The notes beneath the pieces are model-generated. The model did no database searches. It saw only the letters and a list, made by a program, of their open reading frames with translations, and was not told where the DNA came from. This document shows positions 21,909 to 31,201 of a DNA stretch of 64,000 nt, in pieces. Origin of the DNA: a bacterium. GTDB lineage: Bacteria > Deinococcota > Deinococci > Deinococcales > Deinococcaceae. A program made the position numbers and the translations under genes. The DNA lies in NCBI GenBank assembly GCA_021810505.1, contig JAJZIR010000014.1, positions 1 to 64,000 on the forward strand. Direction: 5' to 3'. Numbering within the stretch: position 1 is the first letter of the stretch; each line of letters starts with the position of its first letter.

Positions 21909-22197
21909 GCAGCCCTCCCAAACTGTAGCCGCGCGGCGCAGCCAGAGAATCTGGTCCTAAGTCCTAGGGGGAAGCCGCAAGTTTCCTTACCCCCAATCCC
22001 ACGGCATGGTAGCACGTACCGGACCCACACTCTGCTCAGATCGCTGCGCGGCGGTAGGTGGAGACACGGTGCAGCGTGCGGGCACCGCTCAGCTGAGCGG
22101 CCAAATAGTCATCGGGAAAAACTGCTCTCCTGGCCAACAAAATAGCTCGTTCCGGATTCCACAAATTGCCAAGATTCCGAGCGATCTCGCAAGATTG

Positions 22198-22225
22198 TTG
22201 ACAGTGATACGGGCATGTGTATAAT
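22198..22225 (+). promoter_or_regulatory. Near-consensus speD promoter
   Basis: TTGACA (22198-22203), 16-nt spacer, TATAAT (22220-22225). Both boxes are perfect. The transcript would begin near 22232, about 40 nt before the TTG start of speD. Confidence 0.85.
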
Positions 22226-22270
22226 TCAAATTCGGCAGTGCCCCTGCGGCTGGCCACGGAGGAGGGTAAG

Positions 22271-22714
22271 TTGGAACTGTTTGGATTTGGTCCTCATCTG
22301 ATGGTCGACGGATATCAGGCCAACCCCAGCAAACTGGACGACGAGGAGCTGATCCGTCAGGTCTTGGACGAGCTCCCCCGCGAGATGTCCATGACCAAGA
22401 TCCTTCCCCCCCACGTATCTAGGCACCAGGGACGCACCGATGAGGAGAACGGGATCACCGGTGTGGTCATCATCGCCGAGTCCCACATCTCGATCCAGAC
22501 TTTTCCGAAGCGCTCTTTTCTCAGCGTGGATGTGTTCTCCTGCAAGGGCTTCGACGCCCAGGCAGCCCAAGATTGGCTGGTCCAGCGCTTCGAGATCGGC
22601 CGCTGCGACAGCCACTTCATCAACCGCGGCAAGGAGTTGCCCCGGGACCTCGCCGAAGTCGACCGGATCCTGAGCGGGGAGCGCGAATACATCGGCGCCC
22701 GCATCGACGCCTAG
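22271..22714 (+). CDS. speD: S-adenosylmethionine decarboxylase proenzyme
   Basis: 147 residues from TTG 22271, which has GGAGGAGGG five nt upstream. The longer open frame to 22217 runs into the -10 box and cannot be translated from this promoter. SpeD makes decarboxylated SAM for spermidine and longer polyamines. It self-cleaves at the Glu-Ser bond in AESHISIQTF to form the pyruvoyl cofactor. Other conserved parts are FGFGPHLMVDGYQANP and FLSVDVFSCKGFD with the catalytic Cys. It ends at a large bidirectional hairpin. Confidence 0.92.
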   Translation: MELFGFGPHLMVDGYQANPSKLDDEELIRQVLDELPREMSMTKILPPHVSRHQGRTDEENGITGVVIIAESHISIQTFPKRSFLSVDVFSCKGFDAQAAQDWLVQRFEIGRCDSHFINRGKELPRDLAEVDRILSGEREYIGARIDA

Positions 22715-22720
22715 GGACCC

Positions 22721-22767
22721 ATTCAAGCACCGCTCCCGCGAGGACCTCGCGGGAGCGGTGCTTGAAT
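22721..22767. terminator. Bidirectional terminator hairpin, perfect 22-bp stem
   Basis: 22721-22742 pairs perfectly with 22746-22767 around a three-base loop. It sits between the convergent stops of speD and the secreted protein; its last base is the first base of the latter's stop codon. Confidence 0.8.
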
Positions 22768-23435
22768 CAGCGGAATTCTGCCAGGTTAAAGGGAATCTGG
22801 TACTGCTTGCCGTTCATGTCGGTGAAGCGGAAGTTGCCCCGGAGATCGTGGACGTCGACGCCGGCCCGCACCAGAGAAGCTAAATTGAAGGTGTAGATCA
22901 CGTCGCCGAGCCAGCGGAAACGGGTCCCCACGCCGGTCACCTGGAAGTAGTCGTAGGAGGGACCATCCTGCTTGACTGCTTTGGTGCGCAGCGCCGACGC
23001 CTGACCGGAGATGGTCAGATAACCAGGCCCGAAGTGGTTGAGGAAACCGCGTTGGCTGGTCGCCGAAGACGGGGTGTGGGCGAAGACCAGGAACGCGATG
23101 GTGTCCCGGTAGCGCGAGGCCAGCTTGGACGCGGCAGCCTGGGACAGCGGCTGTCCCTGATAGGTTTCCAGGTAGCTCTGGAATTGGAGCCGCTCAAAGG
23201 GCGTAGCGACCACCACGGCGTCCACGACCGAGTTCTTCGGAACGTTCAGGCCGTCGTCGAACTGCTTGAGCAAGTACCCCTTCCAGGAGTAGCCGTGCCT
23301 GGGAGAGACCTGCACGGAGCCGGCCTTGATCGCTGCCTGGATCTGCTGGGCGGATAGGCTGGGGCTGAAGGCCAGGCCGATGGTAGCCAAAGCCAAGAAG
23401 CTTGCGGAAACAGCGAAGCGGATTGCCTGTCTCAC
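22767..23435 (-). CDS. Secreted protein of unknown function, linked to PQQ dehydrogenase
   Basis: I do not recognise the family. From GTG 23435 the 222-residue product has a signal peptide (VRQAIRFAVSASFLALATIGLAF, predicted cleavage near SLSA-QQ). The mature part contains VVVATPFERLQFQSYLETYQG and HFGPGYLTISGQ, no Cys, and looks like one globular periplasmic domain. It follows the PQQ dehydrogenase by 61 nt with a terminator in between, so its expression may be a fraction of the dehydrogenase's. Confidence 0.7.
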   Translation of the reverse strand: MRQAIRFAVSASFLALATIGLAFSPSLSAQQIQAAIKAGSVQVSPRHGYSWKGYLLKQFDDGLNVPKNSVVDAVVVATPFERLQFQSYLETYQGQPLSQAAASKLASRYRDTIAFLVFAHTPSSATSQRGFLNHFGPGYLTISGQASALRTKAVKQDGPSYDYFQVTGVGTRFRWLGDVIYTFNLASLVRAGVDVHDLRGNFRFTDMNGKQYQIPFNLAEFR

Positions 23436-23452
23436 AGATTCACACGCCTTCC

Positions 23453-23489
23453 AAAAAGTGCGGCTTCCGGGAGCCTGCTCCCGGAAGCC
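23453..23489 (-). terminator. Intrinsic terminator after PQQ dehydrogenase
   Basis: A 12-bp stem (23489-23478 with 23473-23462) with a four-base loop, followed on the minus strand by five T residues (23457-23453). Placed between the dehydrogenase stop and the next gene, it would attenuate read-through. Confidence 0.75.
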
Positions 23490-23496
23490 AGTTCGC

Positions 23497-25089
23497 TCAG
23501 TAGGGCAAGGCAAACACGAAGATGGTGCCCGAACCCGTCGTTCCCCAGATCGATCGCGAGGAGTTGCCCGAGGCGACCGCCACGTACTGGCGCCCGTTTA
23601 CCTTGTAGGTGATCACGCCGCCGGCCATGGCCCCGCCGGTATCGAACTGGTAGAGCTTCTGGCCGGTCCGGGCGTCGAAGACCAGGAAGTTCCCGTTGAG
23701 GTCGCCGGTCATCAGCACGCCGCCGGCGGTAGGAGTCACGCCGGCCAACATCGGCGTGGGGGAGTGCCAACGCCAGAGGGTCTGCCCGCTGCTGGCATCG
23801 AAGGCGTCCAGCCACCCGCTGGCCTTAGCTACCGGGTCGAGGATCGAGGACCCGCCGAAGAACAGCTGGCCAGCGACGTAGCGGACCTCGCCGAGCTTGT
23901 CCACGCCGCACCAGTCGACCGAGTTGACGTAGAGCGCAGCGGTTTGCGGGTCGTAGGCCGGACTGCTCCACTCGGTGCCGCCCAGGTCGGCCGGGCAGGT
24001 GTAGACGCCCTTGACGGTGGGGTGCAGCGAGGCGTTGTGGATGGTGGTCGTGGGGACCTTGTAGGCCAACTTGTGGGTGGCCTGATTGTAGACAAACAGG
24101 TAACCAGCCTTATCGGCTACGGCCATGTAGTGGTGACCGTTCGAGGTCGTGAACAGGATCGGCGCCGCCGCAGTGTCCCAGTCGTGGGAATCGTTGGGAA
24201 CCTGCTGGTGCCAGCGGACCAGCTTGCCGGTCTTAGCGTTGAGCTCCACCACCGAGTCGGTGAACAGGTTAGCCCCAGGGCGGTACTCGGGGGCGAAGTC
24301 GGGCGCCGGGTTGCCGATGGGCACGTAGACCAGGCCGTTGCTCCGGTCCAGAGTGATGGTGCTCCAGGTGGAACCGCCGCCGGTCGCCGTCGACGCCGCC
24401 CTGCCCCAGGTGCTGGCCCCCACGGCATTGCCGGTCGGGATGTCGTTGAAGGTCCAGACCCGCTTGCCGTTTTTGACGTTGTAGGCATAGACCTGACCCT
24501 TGATCCCCCAGTCGGCCCCGGCCAGGCCGATGAAGATCAGGTTCTTCCAGACGATCGGAGCCGCGCTCAGGAATTCCCCGATGGCCGAGTTGCCGACCTT
24601 GACGTTCCAGATCAGCTTACCCGTCCCTGCATTCAGGGCGATCAGGTGGGCGTCGTCGGTGCCGCGGATGACCATCCCCTTATAGAGCGCCACACCCCGG
24701 TTGGTGTTGATCGGCTCGGGGCCGGTAGGAACGTAGGTGTAGTCCCAGAGAGTCTTGCAGGTCGCGGCGTTCATGGCCACGGTCTGGTGCTGGGTGGTGA
24801 CGTACAGGACCCCGCGGTACTCTACCGGAGTGGCCTGGAAAGCCGCCAGGGTGCCGAGCTGGTTGGCGCAGACCGGAGTCAGCTGGCTGGCGTCGGTGGT
24901 GTTGATCTGGGTCAGCGGCGAGAAGCGGTCGCCGCTGTAGGTTCGGTTGTACATCAGCCAGTTGGATCCGTTTTGCCTGGCCGCGTCGAGTTGGTGTTGG
25001 GTAGGGCCGGCGGCTAGGCCAAGGGAACTCACCGCCAGCGAGAGGACGGCGGCGGCGGCCAGGCGGAGGGAGAGGGGGTAAGCTTTCAT
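23497..25089 (-). CDS. PQQ-dependent alcohol dehydrogenase-like quinoprotein
   Basis: 530 residues from ATG 25089 (AAGGAG upstream), with a signal peptide ending LGLAAG. The rest is an eight-bladed quinoprotein propeller with repeated tryptophan-docking motifs (for example LNAGTGKLIW, VKNGKRVWTF, FDASSGQTLWRW, FDARTGQKLYQF). The metal/catalytic region reads PIGNPAPDF and NDSHDWDTAAAP. Aligned with methanol dehydrogenases, the residue two after the catalytic Asp is Ala, which suggests Ca2+ rather than a lanthanide; that is inference. No vicinal CC pair and no fused cytochrome domain. The upstream cytochrome c probably accepts its electrons. Confidence 0.85.
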   Translation of the reverse strand: MKAYPLSLRLAAAAVLSLAVSSLGLAAGPTQHQLDAARQNGSNWLMYNRTYSGDRFSPLTQINTTDASQLTPVCANQLGTLAAFQATPVEYRGVLYVTTQHQTVAMNAATCKTLWDYTYVPTGPEPINTNRGVALYKGMVIRGTDDAHLIALNAGTGKLIWNVKVGNSAIGEFLSAAPIVWKNLIFIGLAGADWGIKGQVYAYNVKNGKRVWTFNDIPTGNAVGASTWGRAASTATGGGSTWSTITLDRSNGLVYVPIGNPAPDFAPEYRPGANLFTDSVVELNAKTGKLVRWHQQVPNDSHDWDTAAAPILFTTSNGHHYMAVADKAGYLFVYNQATHKLAYKVPTTTIHNASLHPTVKGVYTCPADLGGTEWSSPAYDPQTAALYVNSVDWCGVDKLGEVRYVAGQLFFGGSSILDPVAKASGWLDAFDASSGQTLWRWHSPTPMLAGVTPTAGGVLMTGDLNGNFLVFDARTGQKLYQFDTGGAMAGGVITYKVNGRQYVAVASGNSSRSIWGTTGSGTIFVFALPY

Positions 25090-25144
25090 GCGCACACTCC
25101 TTGCAGGGCGAGAGGCTTCGGTGTCGGGGGGCGGCTGGTCCAGC

Positions 25145-25603
25145 TCACGGGGCCTTGGGGAGGGTGGTCTTCTTGAGCAGCGCCACGGTCATCGCGGTCT
25201 TACCGGGAACCAGACCGTTCTGGGAGAGGATGTAGCTCAGGGCCTCGAGGTACTGGCTGGTCTTGAGGCTGCCCGGGGCGTTGAAGGGCATCTGGGTCGA
25301 GATGACGTAGAAGAGGCTGTCCGCGTTCTGCTTTCCGGTGAGCCAGACGTCCGCGAAGGCAGGGCCCTTGAGCGCCGGACCGATCTTGCCTTGAAGCTGA
25401 TAGCCGTGGCAGACCGCGCAGTGGGCCAAGAAGACCTGCTGTCCTGCCTTCACTTGCGACTTGGTGAAGATCTGGGGGGCCGCTGGAGCGCTGCTAGAAG
25501 CGGCCAGCGCCAGGATCCATCCGCCGGCAGCGACCCCCAGACCGGCTATGGACAGCCCCGCCAACTTCCACCATCTCCTGCGATCGCGTACCGGTCGGTT
25601 CAA
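25145..25603 (-). CDS. Secreted or membrane-anchored cytochrome c
   Basis: 152 residues from TTG 25603, which has AGGAGGTGAAG upstream. The N-terminal hydrophobic segment (KLAGLSIAGLGVAAGGWILAL) may be an anchor or signal. One haem c site CAVCH (about residue 62) and a Met ligand candidate in ISTQMPFNAPG. The size and ALSYILSQNG end fit the small class I cytochromes paired with PQQ dehydrogenases. It lies 55 nt before the dehydrogenase gene in the same direction. Confidence 0.88.
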   Translation of the reverse strand: MNRPVRDRRRWWKLAGLSIAGLGVAAGGWILALAASSSAPAAPQIFTKSQVKAGQQVFLAHCAVCHGYQLQGKIGPALKGPAFADVWLTGKQNADSLFYVISTQMPFNAPGSLKTSQYLEALSYILSQNGLVPGKTAMTVALLKKTTLPKAP

Positions 25604-25966
25604 ACTTCACCTCCTGTGGTCCAGGGTTCCCGCAAGGAGAGCAGTCAGCCCAGAAAGCCCCACCAAGCGGCCTCCCCGCTGGGCAGCGGGACTGGATTTC
25701 CCGGTCCACACCTCAAGGTAATTCCCAGATCATGATTCCCTGGTGAGCTGCAGCTGTGGGCACCGTTATATATACTTGGTACAGTTTTTCCGGGCACCCG
25801 ACCCGGCCGGCCAAGCTCCGGCGGGGACGCCCTGGTCACCGCGGCCACCCCGGAACCGAGCAGTCCGCCAAGGTTTAGAATCGTTGCTGACCGAGCAGCC
25901 GACTACCCAGCCGGCTGCCAGCGCGCAGGGCTGGCCGGAGGCCGGCGGCCCAGTTCAGGAGGAGCA
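25604..25966. promoter_or_regulatory. Divergent promoter region, cytochrome c / E1 alpha
   Basis: 363 bp without a gene. An AT-rich core at 25765-25776 (GTTATATATACT) offers -10-like boxes on both strands and stands out from the GC-rich surroundings. A separate TAGAAT at 25876-25881 could serve the rightward 2-oxoacid dehydrogenase operon, with no clear -35. Confidence 0.4.
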
Positions 25967-27028
25967 ATGCTCACACCCTTCCAAATCCTCGCTGCGGACG
26001 GGTCAGTTACCCAGCCCGATCTGCTACCGCCCCTAGACCAGGTCGAGTCGATCTACCGGAAGATGGTGCGCCTGCGCCACTTCGATGACCGCCTGATGGT
26101 CCTCTACAAGCAGAGCAAGATGGGAACCTATCCTCAATTCGGCGGCCAGGAGGCCTCCCAGCTGGGCGCGACACTGGCGCTCTCCCAGGGGGATTACCTG
26201 GCACCGATGTACCGCAACACCGGGGCGGCCCTGGCCTTCGGCTGGAGTCCCAAGCAGGCCATCCTCTACTGGCGCGGGCACCCGGCGGGCTGGAAGATCC
26301 CCGACGAGCTCAACATGCTCCCCATCATCATCGACATCGCCTCCCAGTTCCCGCACGCTGCCGGCGCGGCGACCGCGCTCAAGCTGCGCGGGCTTCCCCA
26401 GGTAGTGCTCTCCTTCATCGGCGAAGGGGGGACCTCGCAGGGGGACTTCCACGTCGGGGTCAACTGGGCCTCGGCCATGCGCGCTCCGGCCGTCTTCGTG
26501 ATCGAGAACAACGGCTACGCCATCAGTGTGCCCAGAGCGCTGCAATCCGGCGCCGACTACCTGTTCAAGCGGGCCGAGGGCTACGGGATTCCCGGACACT
26601 TGGTCGACGGCAACGATGTCTTCGCAGTGCACCACATCGCCAAGGAAGCGGTCGAACGGGCCAGGCGAGGAGAGGGGCCCAGCCTGATCGAGCACTTGAC
26701 CTACCGCCTGCGCCCCCACACCACCGGGGACGACCCCAAGGCCTACCGCAGCGACGCGGAGACCCAGGAGTGGGCCGAGCACCGGGATCCGCTGCTGCGG
26801 GTCCGGCTGCTGCTGACCGCCCAGGGGCATTGGGACGACCAGCACGAGGCAGAGCTGCGCAAGGAAGCTGAGGAGGAGTTCAACGCCGCTTTGGCCGAGG
26901 CGGACGCAACCCCCGCCCCCGATCCGCACGCCCTGCTGGAGTACGCCATGGCGAGTCCCACCCCGGCATTGCGCGCGCAGGGCAAGATTTTAGAGCAGCG
27001 CATCCGACTATTGGAGGCACAGGCATGA
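25967..27028 (+). CDS. 2-oxoacid dehydrogenase E1 alpha subunit
   Basis: 353 residues with CAGGAGGAG before the ATG. The thiamine-diphosphate motif is clear: [18 protein letters not shown] followed by [11 protein letters not shown]. Phosphorylation-loop-like [15 protein letters not shown] matches branched-chain and pyruvate dehydrogenases. It decarboxylates pyruvate or a branched-chain 2-oxoacid and passes the acyl group to E2 lipoate. The short alpha subunit with a separate beta is the heterotetrameric type; substrate choice cannot be fixed from sequence. It overlaps the beta gene as ATGA. Confidence 0.88.
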   Translation: MLTPFQILAADGSVTQPDLLPPLDQVESIYRKMVRLRHFDDRLMVLYKQSKMGTYPQFGGQEASQLGATLALSQGDYLAPMYRNTGAALAFGWSPKQAILYWRGHPAGWKIPDELNMLPIIIDIASQFPHAAGAATALKLRGLPQVVLSFIGEGGTSQGDFHVGVNWASAMRAPAVFVIENNGYAISVPRALQSGADYLFKRAEGYGIPGHLVDGNDVFAVHHIAKEAVERARRGEGPSLIEHLTYRLRPHTTGDDPKAYRSDAETQEWAEHRDPLLRVRLLLTAQGHWDDQHEAELRKEAEEEFNAALAEADATPAPDPHALLEYAMASPTPALRAQGKILEQRIRLLEAQA

Positions 27029-28050
27029 CCCAGACAGTGCAGCCAGCGGCCAAGGCGGCGCCAGCGTCTCAAAAGACTATGACGCTGGCCGCCGCCCTAA
27101 CCGACGCGATGGACCTAGCCCTAGCTCGCGACCCCAACGTGATCCTGTACGGAGAGGATGTCGGGGTGATGGGCGGCGTGTTCAGGATCACTACCGGCCT
27201 GCAGGCCAAGTATGGCAAGGAGCGGGTCTTCGATTCGCCGCTGACCGAGTCGGGGATCGTGGGGAGCGCGGTAGGGATGGCCGCCCTGGGCTTCCGCCCG
27301 GTGGTAGAGCTGCAGTTCGGCGGCTTCCTGTATCCCGGCTTCGACCAGATGGCCAGCCACGTCAGCCGCTACCGCTACCGCTCCCGGGGCCGCTGGTCCA
27401 CCCCGCTGGTGATCCGCTTCCCCTACGGTGGCGGGGTCAACCTGCTCGAGCAGCACCACGACAGCCCGGAAGCCTACCTGGCACACACCCCGGGGATCAA
27501 GGTGGTGATCCCCTCCAGCCCCAAGGACGCCAAGGGGTTGTTGCTGGCCTCGATCGAGGATCCCGATCCGGTGGTCTTCTTCGAGAACATCAAGCTCTAC
27601 CGCTCGGTCAAGGAAGAGGTGCCTCAGGGCTACTACACCGTCCCGCTGGGCCAGGGGCGGCGGGTGCACGAAGGCAAGGACGTCACCGTCATCGCCTGGG
27701 GCGCCATGGTACAGACCTGCCTGCAGGCAGCAGTGGCCGCCGAGGAGGCCGGCATCGGCGTGGACCTGATCGACCCGCGCACCCTGGTTCCCCTCGATCT
27801 GGAGCTGATCCTAGAGAGCGTGGCCAAGACCGGTCGGGTAGTGATCGTCCACGAGGCGGTCCGGACTGCCGGCTTCGGCGCTGAGATCAGCGCCCTGATC
27901 GCCGAACACGCCATCTACCACCTGGAGGCACCGGTGCTGCGGGTCACCCACCCGGATACCATGCACTCCCCCTTCAACGCGATCAACCACTACTCGCGGC
28001 CGGAGCCAGCCTACGTGGCCGACGCCATCCGCCAGGTTTTGGAGGCCTGA
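27025..28050 (+). CDS. 2-oxoacid dehydrogenase E1 beta subunit
   Basis: 341 residues: [57 protein letters not shown] and [13 protein letters not shown] are the conserved transketolase-type blocks of E1 beta. It forms the alpha2beta2 E1 with the preceding gene. Its stop overlaps the E2 ATG by one base (TGATG). Confidence 0.9.
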   Translation: MTQTVQPAAKAAPASQKTMTLAAALTDAMDLALARDPNVILYGEDVGVMGGVFRITTGLQAKYGKERVFDSPLTESGIVGSAVGMAALGFRPVVELQFGGFLYPGFDQMASHVSRYRYRSRGRWSTPLVIRFPYGGGVNLLEQHHDSPEAYLAHTPGIKVVIPSSPKDAKGLLLASIEDPDPVVFFENIKLYRSVKEEVPQGYYTVPLGQGRRVHEGKDVTVIAWGAMVQTCLQAAVAAEEAGIGVDLIDPRTLVPLDLELILESVAKTGRVVIVHEAVRTAGFGAEISALIAEHAIYHLEAPVLRVTHPDTMHSPFNAINHYSRPEPAYVADAIRQVLEA

Positions 28051-29429
28051 TGCCCAAGGAGATGAAGCTGCCCGAACTCGCCGAGAGCGTGGTGGAGGGC
28101 GAGATCCTCAAATGGCTGGTCGAAGAGGGCCAGAACGTCGCCCAGGACCAGCCAGTGGTCGAGGTGATGACCGACAAGGTCACCGTCGAGCTGCCGGCCC
28201 CCTTCCCCGGCCGGCTAGAGAAGCGCCTGGTCAAGGAGGGGGACGTGGTCCCTATCCACACCCCCATCGCCCTATTCGCCGAACAGGGCGAGAGCGCAGC
28301 GCCGCAAGCCGATACTCAACCGGCTCAGGCCGCGCCGGATCAGCCGGAAGAAGTGGCCCTGGGAGGAGAGATGAGCGCCACCGAGAGCGCAGTGGGCTCT
28401 AATTACGGGACTCCCCAGACCGGCAGCAAGGTCAGCTTCGCCAAGCCAGAGAAACCGCAGGCCGCTGCGCCCGCTGGGAGTCCAGCTCCCAGCGGGCGGG
28501 TCTTGGCCGTTCCAGCCGCCCGACAGGCAGCCAGGGAAGCCGGCGTCGACCTAGCGGCTGTGCCGGGCAGCGGACCCAACGGCCGGGTAGGTATGGACGA
28601 CATCCGCGCGTACCTAGCTAGCCTGAGCCACCAGCCAGCCGCCCCCAGCCCCAGCTCTCAGGCCCAGGGCGGGCCGGCCAGGCCGCAGCCAGCTGTGGCC
28701 TACCGGACCCCCAAGGGCTACGAGGACCGAGAGGTGCGCCAGCCGCTGCACGGCCTGCGCCGGGTGATCGCCCAGCAGATGCTCACCTCGCACCTGAGCA
28801 CGGTGCGGACCCTGACGGTGGCCGAGGCCGACCTGACCGAACTGGTCGCCCTACGGGCCCGGCTCAAGCCCGGAGCGGCAGCCAAGGGGGTCAAGCTGAC
28901 CTACCTTCCCTTCATCGCCAAGGCGGCGGTAAGCGCCCTGCAACGTTTTCCCCACCTCAATTCCAGCCTGGACGAGAGCAGAAATGAAATCGTCTCCAAG
29001 AGCTACTACAACCTGGGTGTGGCCGTGGACACCGAGGCAGGACTGCTGGTTCCGGTCATCCACGACGTCGACCGGCGCAGCATCTTAGACATCGCGGCCC
29101 AGATCGAGCAGTTGGCAGCCAAGGCCAGGGAAGGCAAGCTCAGCGCCGAGGAGAGCAGCGGCAGCAGCTTCAGCATCACCAACATGGGCTCAGCCGGGTC
29201 GCTGCTGAGCTTCCCGATCATCAACGTCCCCGACGCCGCCATCCTAGGGGTGCATACCATCGTGGAACGGCCAGTCGGCCGCCAAGGACAGGTGGAGCTG
29301 CGCTCCATGATGTACCTCTCGCTCAGTTTCGATCACCGCTTGGTGGACGGGGCTGAGGGTGCCCGCTTCCTGCAGGACATCGTCCGGTTACTGGAGGACC
29401 CGGAGACCCTGCTGCTCGAAGCCGTCTGA
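28050..29429 (+). CDS. 2-oxoacid dehydrogenase E2, dihydrolipoyl acyltransferase
   Basis: 459 residues. One N-terminal lipoyl domain with the lipoylated Lys in VEVMTDKVTVELPAP (about residue 43); a long A/P/Q-rich linker; a peripheral E3-binding domain (VLAVPAARQAAREAGVDLA then GSGPNGRVGMDDI, about 150-190); and the catalytic core ending LSFDHRLVDGAEGA with the active His. No dihydrolipoamide dehydrogenase gene follows in this window. The linker encodes an 11-bp DNA palindrome. Confidence 0.9.
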   Translation: MPKEMKLPELAESVVEGEILKWLVEEGQNVAQDQPVVEVMTDKVTVELPAPFPGRLEKRLVKEGDVVPIHTPIALFAEQGESAAPQADTQPAQAAPDQPEEVALGGEMSATESAVGSNYGTPQTGSKVSFAKPEKPQAAAPAGSPAPSGRVLAVPAARQAAREAGVDLAAVPGSGPNGRVGMDDIRAYLASLSHQPAAPSPSSQAQGGPARPQPAVAYRTPKGYEDREVRQPLHGLRRVIAQQMLTSHLSTVRTLTVAEADLTELVALRARLKPGAAAKGVKLTYLPFIAKAAVSALQRFPHLNSSLDESRNEIVSKSYYNLGVAVDTEAGLLVPVIHDVDRRSILDIAAQIEQLAAKAREGKLSAEESSGSSFSITNMGSAGSLLSFPIINVPDAAILGVHTIVERPVGRQGQVELRSMMYLSLSFDHRLVDGAEGARFLQDIVRLLEDPETLLLEAV

Positions 29430-29431
29430 AG

Positions 29432-30883
29432 ATGGACTGCGCCCGGGTCGAGATCGACGCGCGGCGGCGGATCGCAGAGATCTCTCCCCTGCTCTTCGGC
29501 AGTTTCGCCGAACACTTGGGCCGCTGCATCTACGGTGGCCTCTACGACCCCGGCTCGCCGCTGGCGGACGCTGCGGGGTTTCGCCTAGACGTGCTGGAGG
29601 CGGTAAAAGAGCTAGGTGTCCGTATGGTCCGCTATCCAGGGGGCAATTTTGCCTCCGGCTACCACTGGCGGGACGGGGTGGGGAGGAACCGCCCGCGCCG
29701 GCTGGAGCTGGCCTGGCGGTCCACTGAGCCGAACCTATTCGGGACTGACGAATTTCTGGCCTGGTGCGAGCAGGCCGGCGCCGAGCCGATGCTGGTGGTC
29801 AACCTGGGGAGCGGGACCCCTGAGGAAGCCGCCGGCTGGGTAGAGTACTGCAACCGGCCACCGGGAACCCAGTGGAGCGACCTGCGCGCCGCTCACGGGC
29901 ACCCAGCGCCCTACCGGGTGCGCTGGTGGGGGCTGGGCAACGAGATGGACGGCCCCTGGCAGATCGGCCACCTGGACGCAGCCAGCTACGGGCGGCTAGC
30001 CGACGAGACCGCCAGGCGGATGCGGGCAGTGGACCCGGAGCTCAAGCTGGTCCTGTGCGGGTCCTCGGGGACCGAGCTGAGCAGCTACCTCAGCTGGGAC
30101 CGCGTCGCCTTAGAAGCCTCCTGGGACAGCATCGACTGCCTCTCGCTGCACCGCTACCTGCACGAGGAGGGGGATCCCGAGCGCTACTTGGCCTCCGGGC
30201 TGCTTCTGGAAGAGCAGCTGCTGGCGACCTGGGCCACCGTGGAGCACGTCCGGGCCCAGAAACGCTCGAGCAAGCGGGTACGGCTGTGCTGGGACGAGTG
30301 GAACGTCTGGAGCGGGCAGTGGACCCCCCCGAACTGGGAGGTCGCTCCTCCCCTGCTGGAAGAGAACTACACCTTGGCCGACGCCTTGGTGGTGGCGCAG
30401 TGGTTGAACCTCTTCCTGCGGCACTGCGACAAGCTGGAAGTGGCCTGCTTCGCCCAGCTGGTCAACGCCATCGCCCCGCTGCACACCCGCAGGGATGGCC
30501 TGCTCAAGCAGACCACCTTCTACCCCATCGCGCTGTTCGGCCAGCTGGCCAAGGGGGAGGCGCTGGAGCTCTGGGCCGAAGGCCCCAGCTACCGCTGCGG
30601 GGACCTGGAGGTGCCGCAGTTCGATTTCTCGGCCTGCCAGTCAGGCGAGCGAGGCCAGCTGTTCGCAGTCAACCGCAGCGACCAGCCGGCTGAGCTGGAG
30701 ATCTCCTGGACCGATCCGCCCCGCAGCCTGAGCGGCCTGCAGCAGCTCAGCGGCCACCTGGAAGACCGCAATCTCTGGGGGGCCGAGGCGGTGCGGACCG
30801 TCCAGCTGCCCGCCCCAGCCCTAGAAGCTGGCCGCTGCCGGCTACAGGTACCGGGCCACTCGCTGAGCTGCCTGAGCTGGTAG
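29432..30883 (+). CDS. GH51 alpha-L-arabinofuranosidase
   Basis: 483 residues. N-terminus ISPLLFGSFAEHLGRCIYGG, then YPGGNFASGYHW, the acid/base Glu in WGLGNEMDGPWQ and the nucleophile Glu in LCWDEWNVWSG, all typical of family 51. It removes terminal arabinofuranose from arabinan or arabinoxylan fragments. No signal peptide, so probably cytosolic. It begins two nt after the E2 stop, an odd partner for a central-metabolism operon. Confidence 0.92.
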   Translation: MDCARVEIDARRRIAEISPLLFGSFAEHLGRCIYGGLYDPGSPLADAAGFRLDVLEAVKELGVRMVRYPGGNFASGYHWRDGVGRNRPRRLELAWRSTEPNLFGTDEFLAWCEQAGAEPMLVVNLGSGTPEEAAGWVEYCNRPPGTQWSDLRAAHGHPAPYRVRWWGLGNEMDGPWQIGHLDAASYGRLADETARRMRAVDPELKLVLCGSSGTELSSYLSWDRVALEASWDSIDCLSLHRYLHEEGDPERYLASGLLLEEQLLATWATVEHVRAQKRSSKRVRLCWDEWNVWSGQWTPPNWEVAPPLLEENYTLADALVVAQWLNLFLRHCDKLEVACFAQLVNAIAPLHTRRDGLLKQTTFYPIALFGQLAKGEALELWAEGPSYRCGDLEVPQFDFSACQSGERGQLFAVNRSDQPAELEISWTDPPRSLSGLQQLSGHLEDRNLWGAEAVRTVQLPAPALEAGRCRLQVPGHSLSCLSW

Positions 30884-30999
30884 GCCGCCGCCCCTGAGAA
30901 CCGCCACCTCGGTACCAGCTCCTTCGGGACCCACCTCCGAGGGAGCTGGCGGATTCGGCAGCGGACGCCGCCTGCAGCGAAACCCCACAAAACCTTGCG

Positions 31000-31029
31000 C
31001 GGACAGGTGCCGAGCTCGGCACCTGTCCG
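31000..31029. terminator. Perfect 30-bp palindrome after the arabinofuranosidase
   Basis: 31000-31014 is exactly the reverse complement of 31015-31029. It probably folds with a minimal loop and ends the E1-E2-GH51 transcript. No T-tract follows. Confidence 0.6.
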
Positions 31030-31092
31030 GCGCCCTACTGGCGTCGCGGCGGCCGATGGAATCCTCTCCTCTACCACCGGAATTTGACAAAT

Positions 31093-31139
31093 TTGACAGA
31101 GTTAACAAGAGTTGTTAACTCTGTCAAGTTCGGTATACT
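31093..31139 (+). promoter_or_regulatory. Operator-like inverted repeat overlapping a promoter
   Basis: 31093-31107 and 31113-31127 form a perfect 15-bp inverted repeat (TTGACAGAGTTAACA). TTGTTA (31112-31117) and TATACT (31134-31139) give a rightward promoter with a 16-nt spacer, so the repeat covers the -35 box. An extra TTGACA stands at 31084-31089. This arrangement suits binding of a dimeric repressor. Confidence 0.55.
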
Positions 31140-31201
31140 TTGTGCGAGTCGCCAGATACCTTCGCTGCAAATCAGTACCGCCTGCAGCATCGAGGAGAGG
31201 G

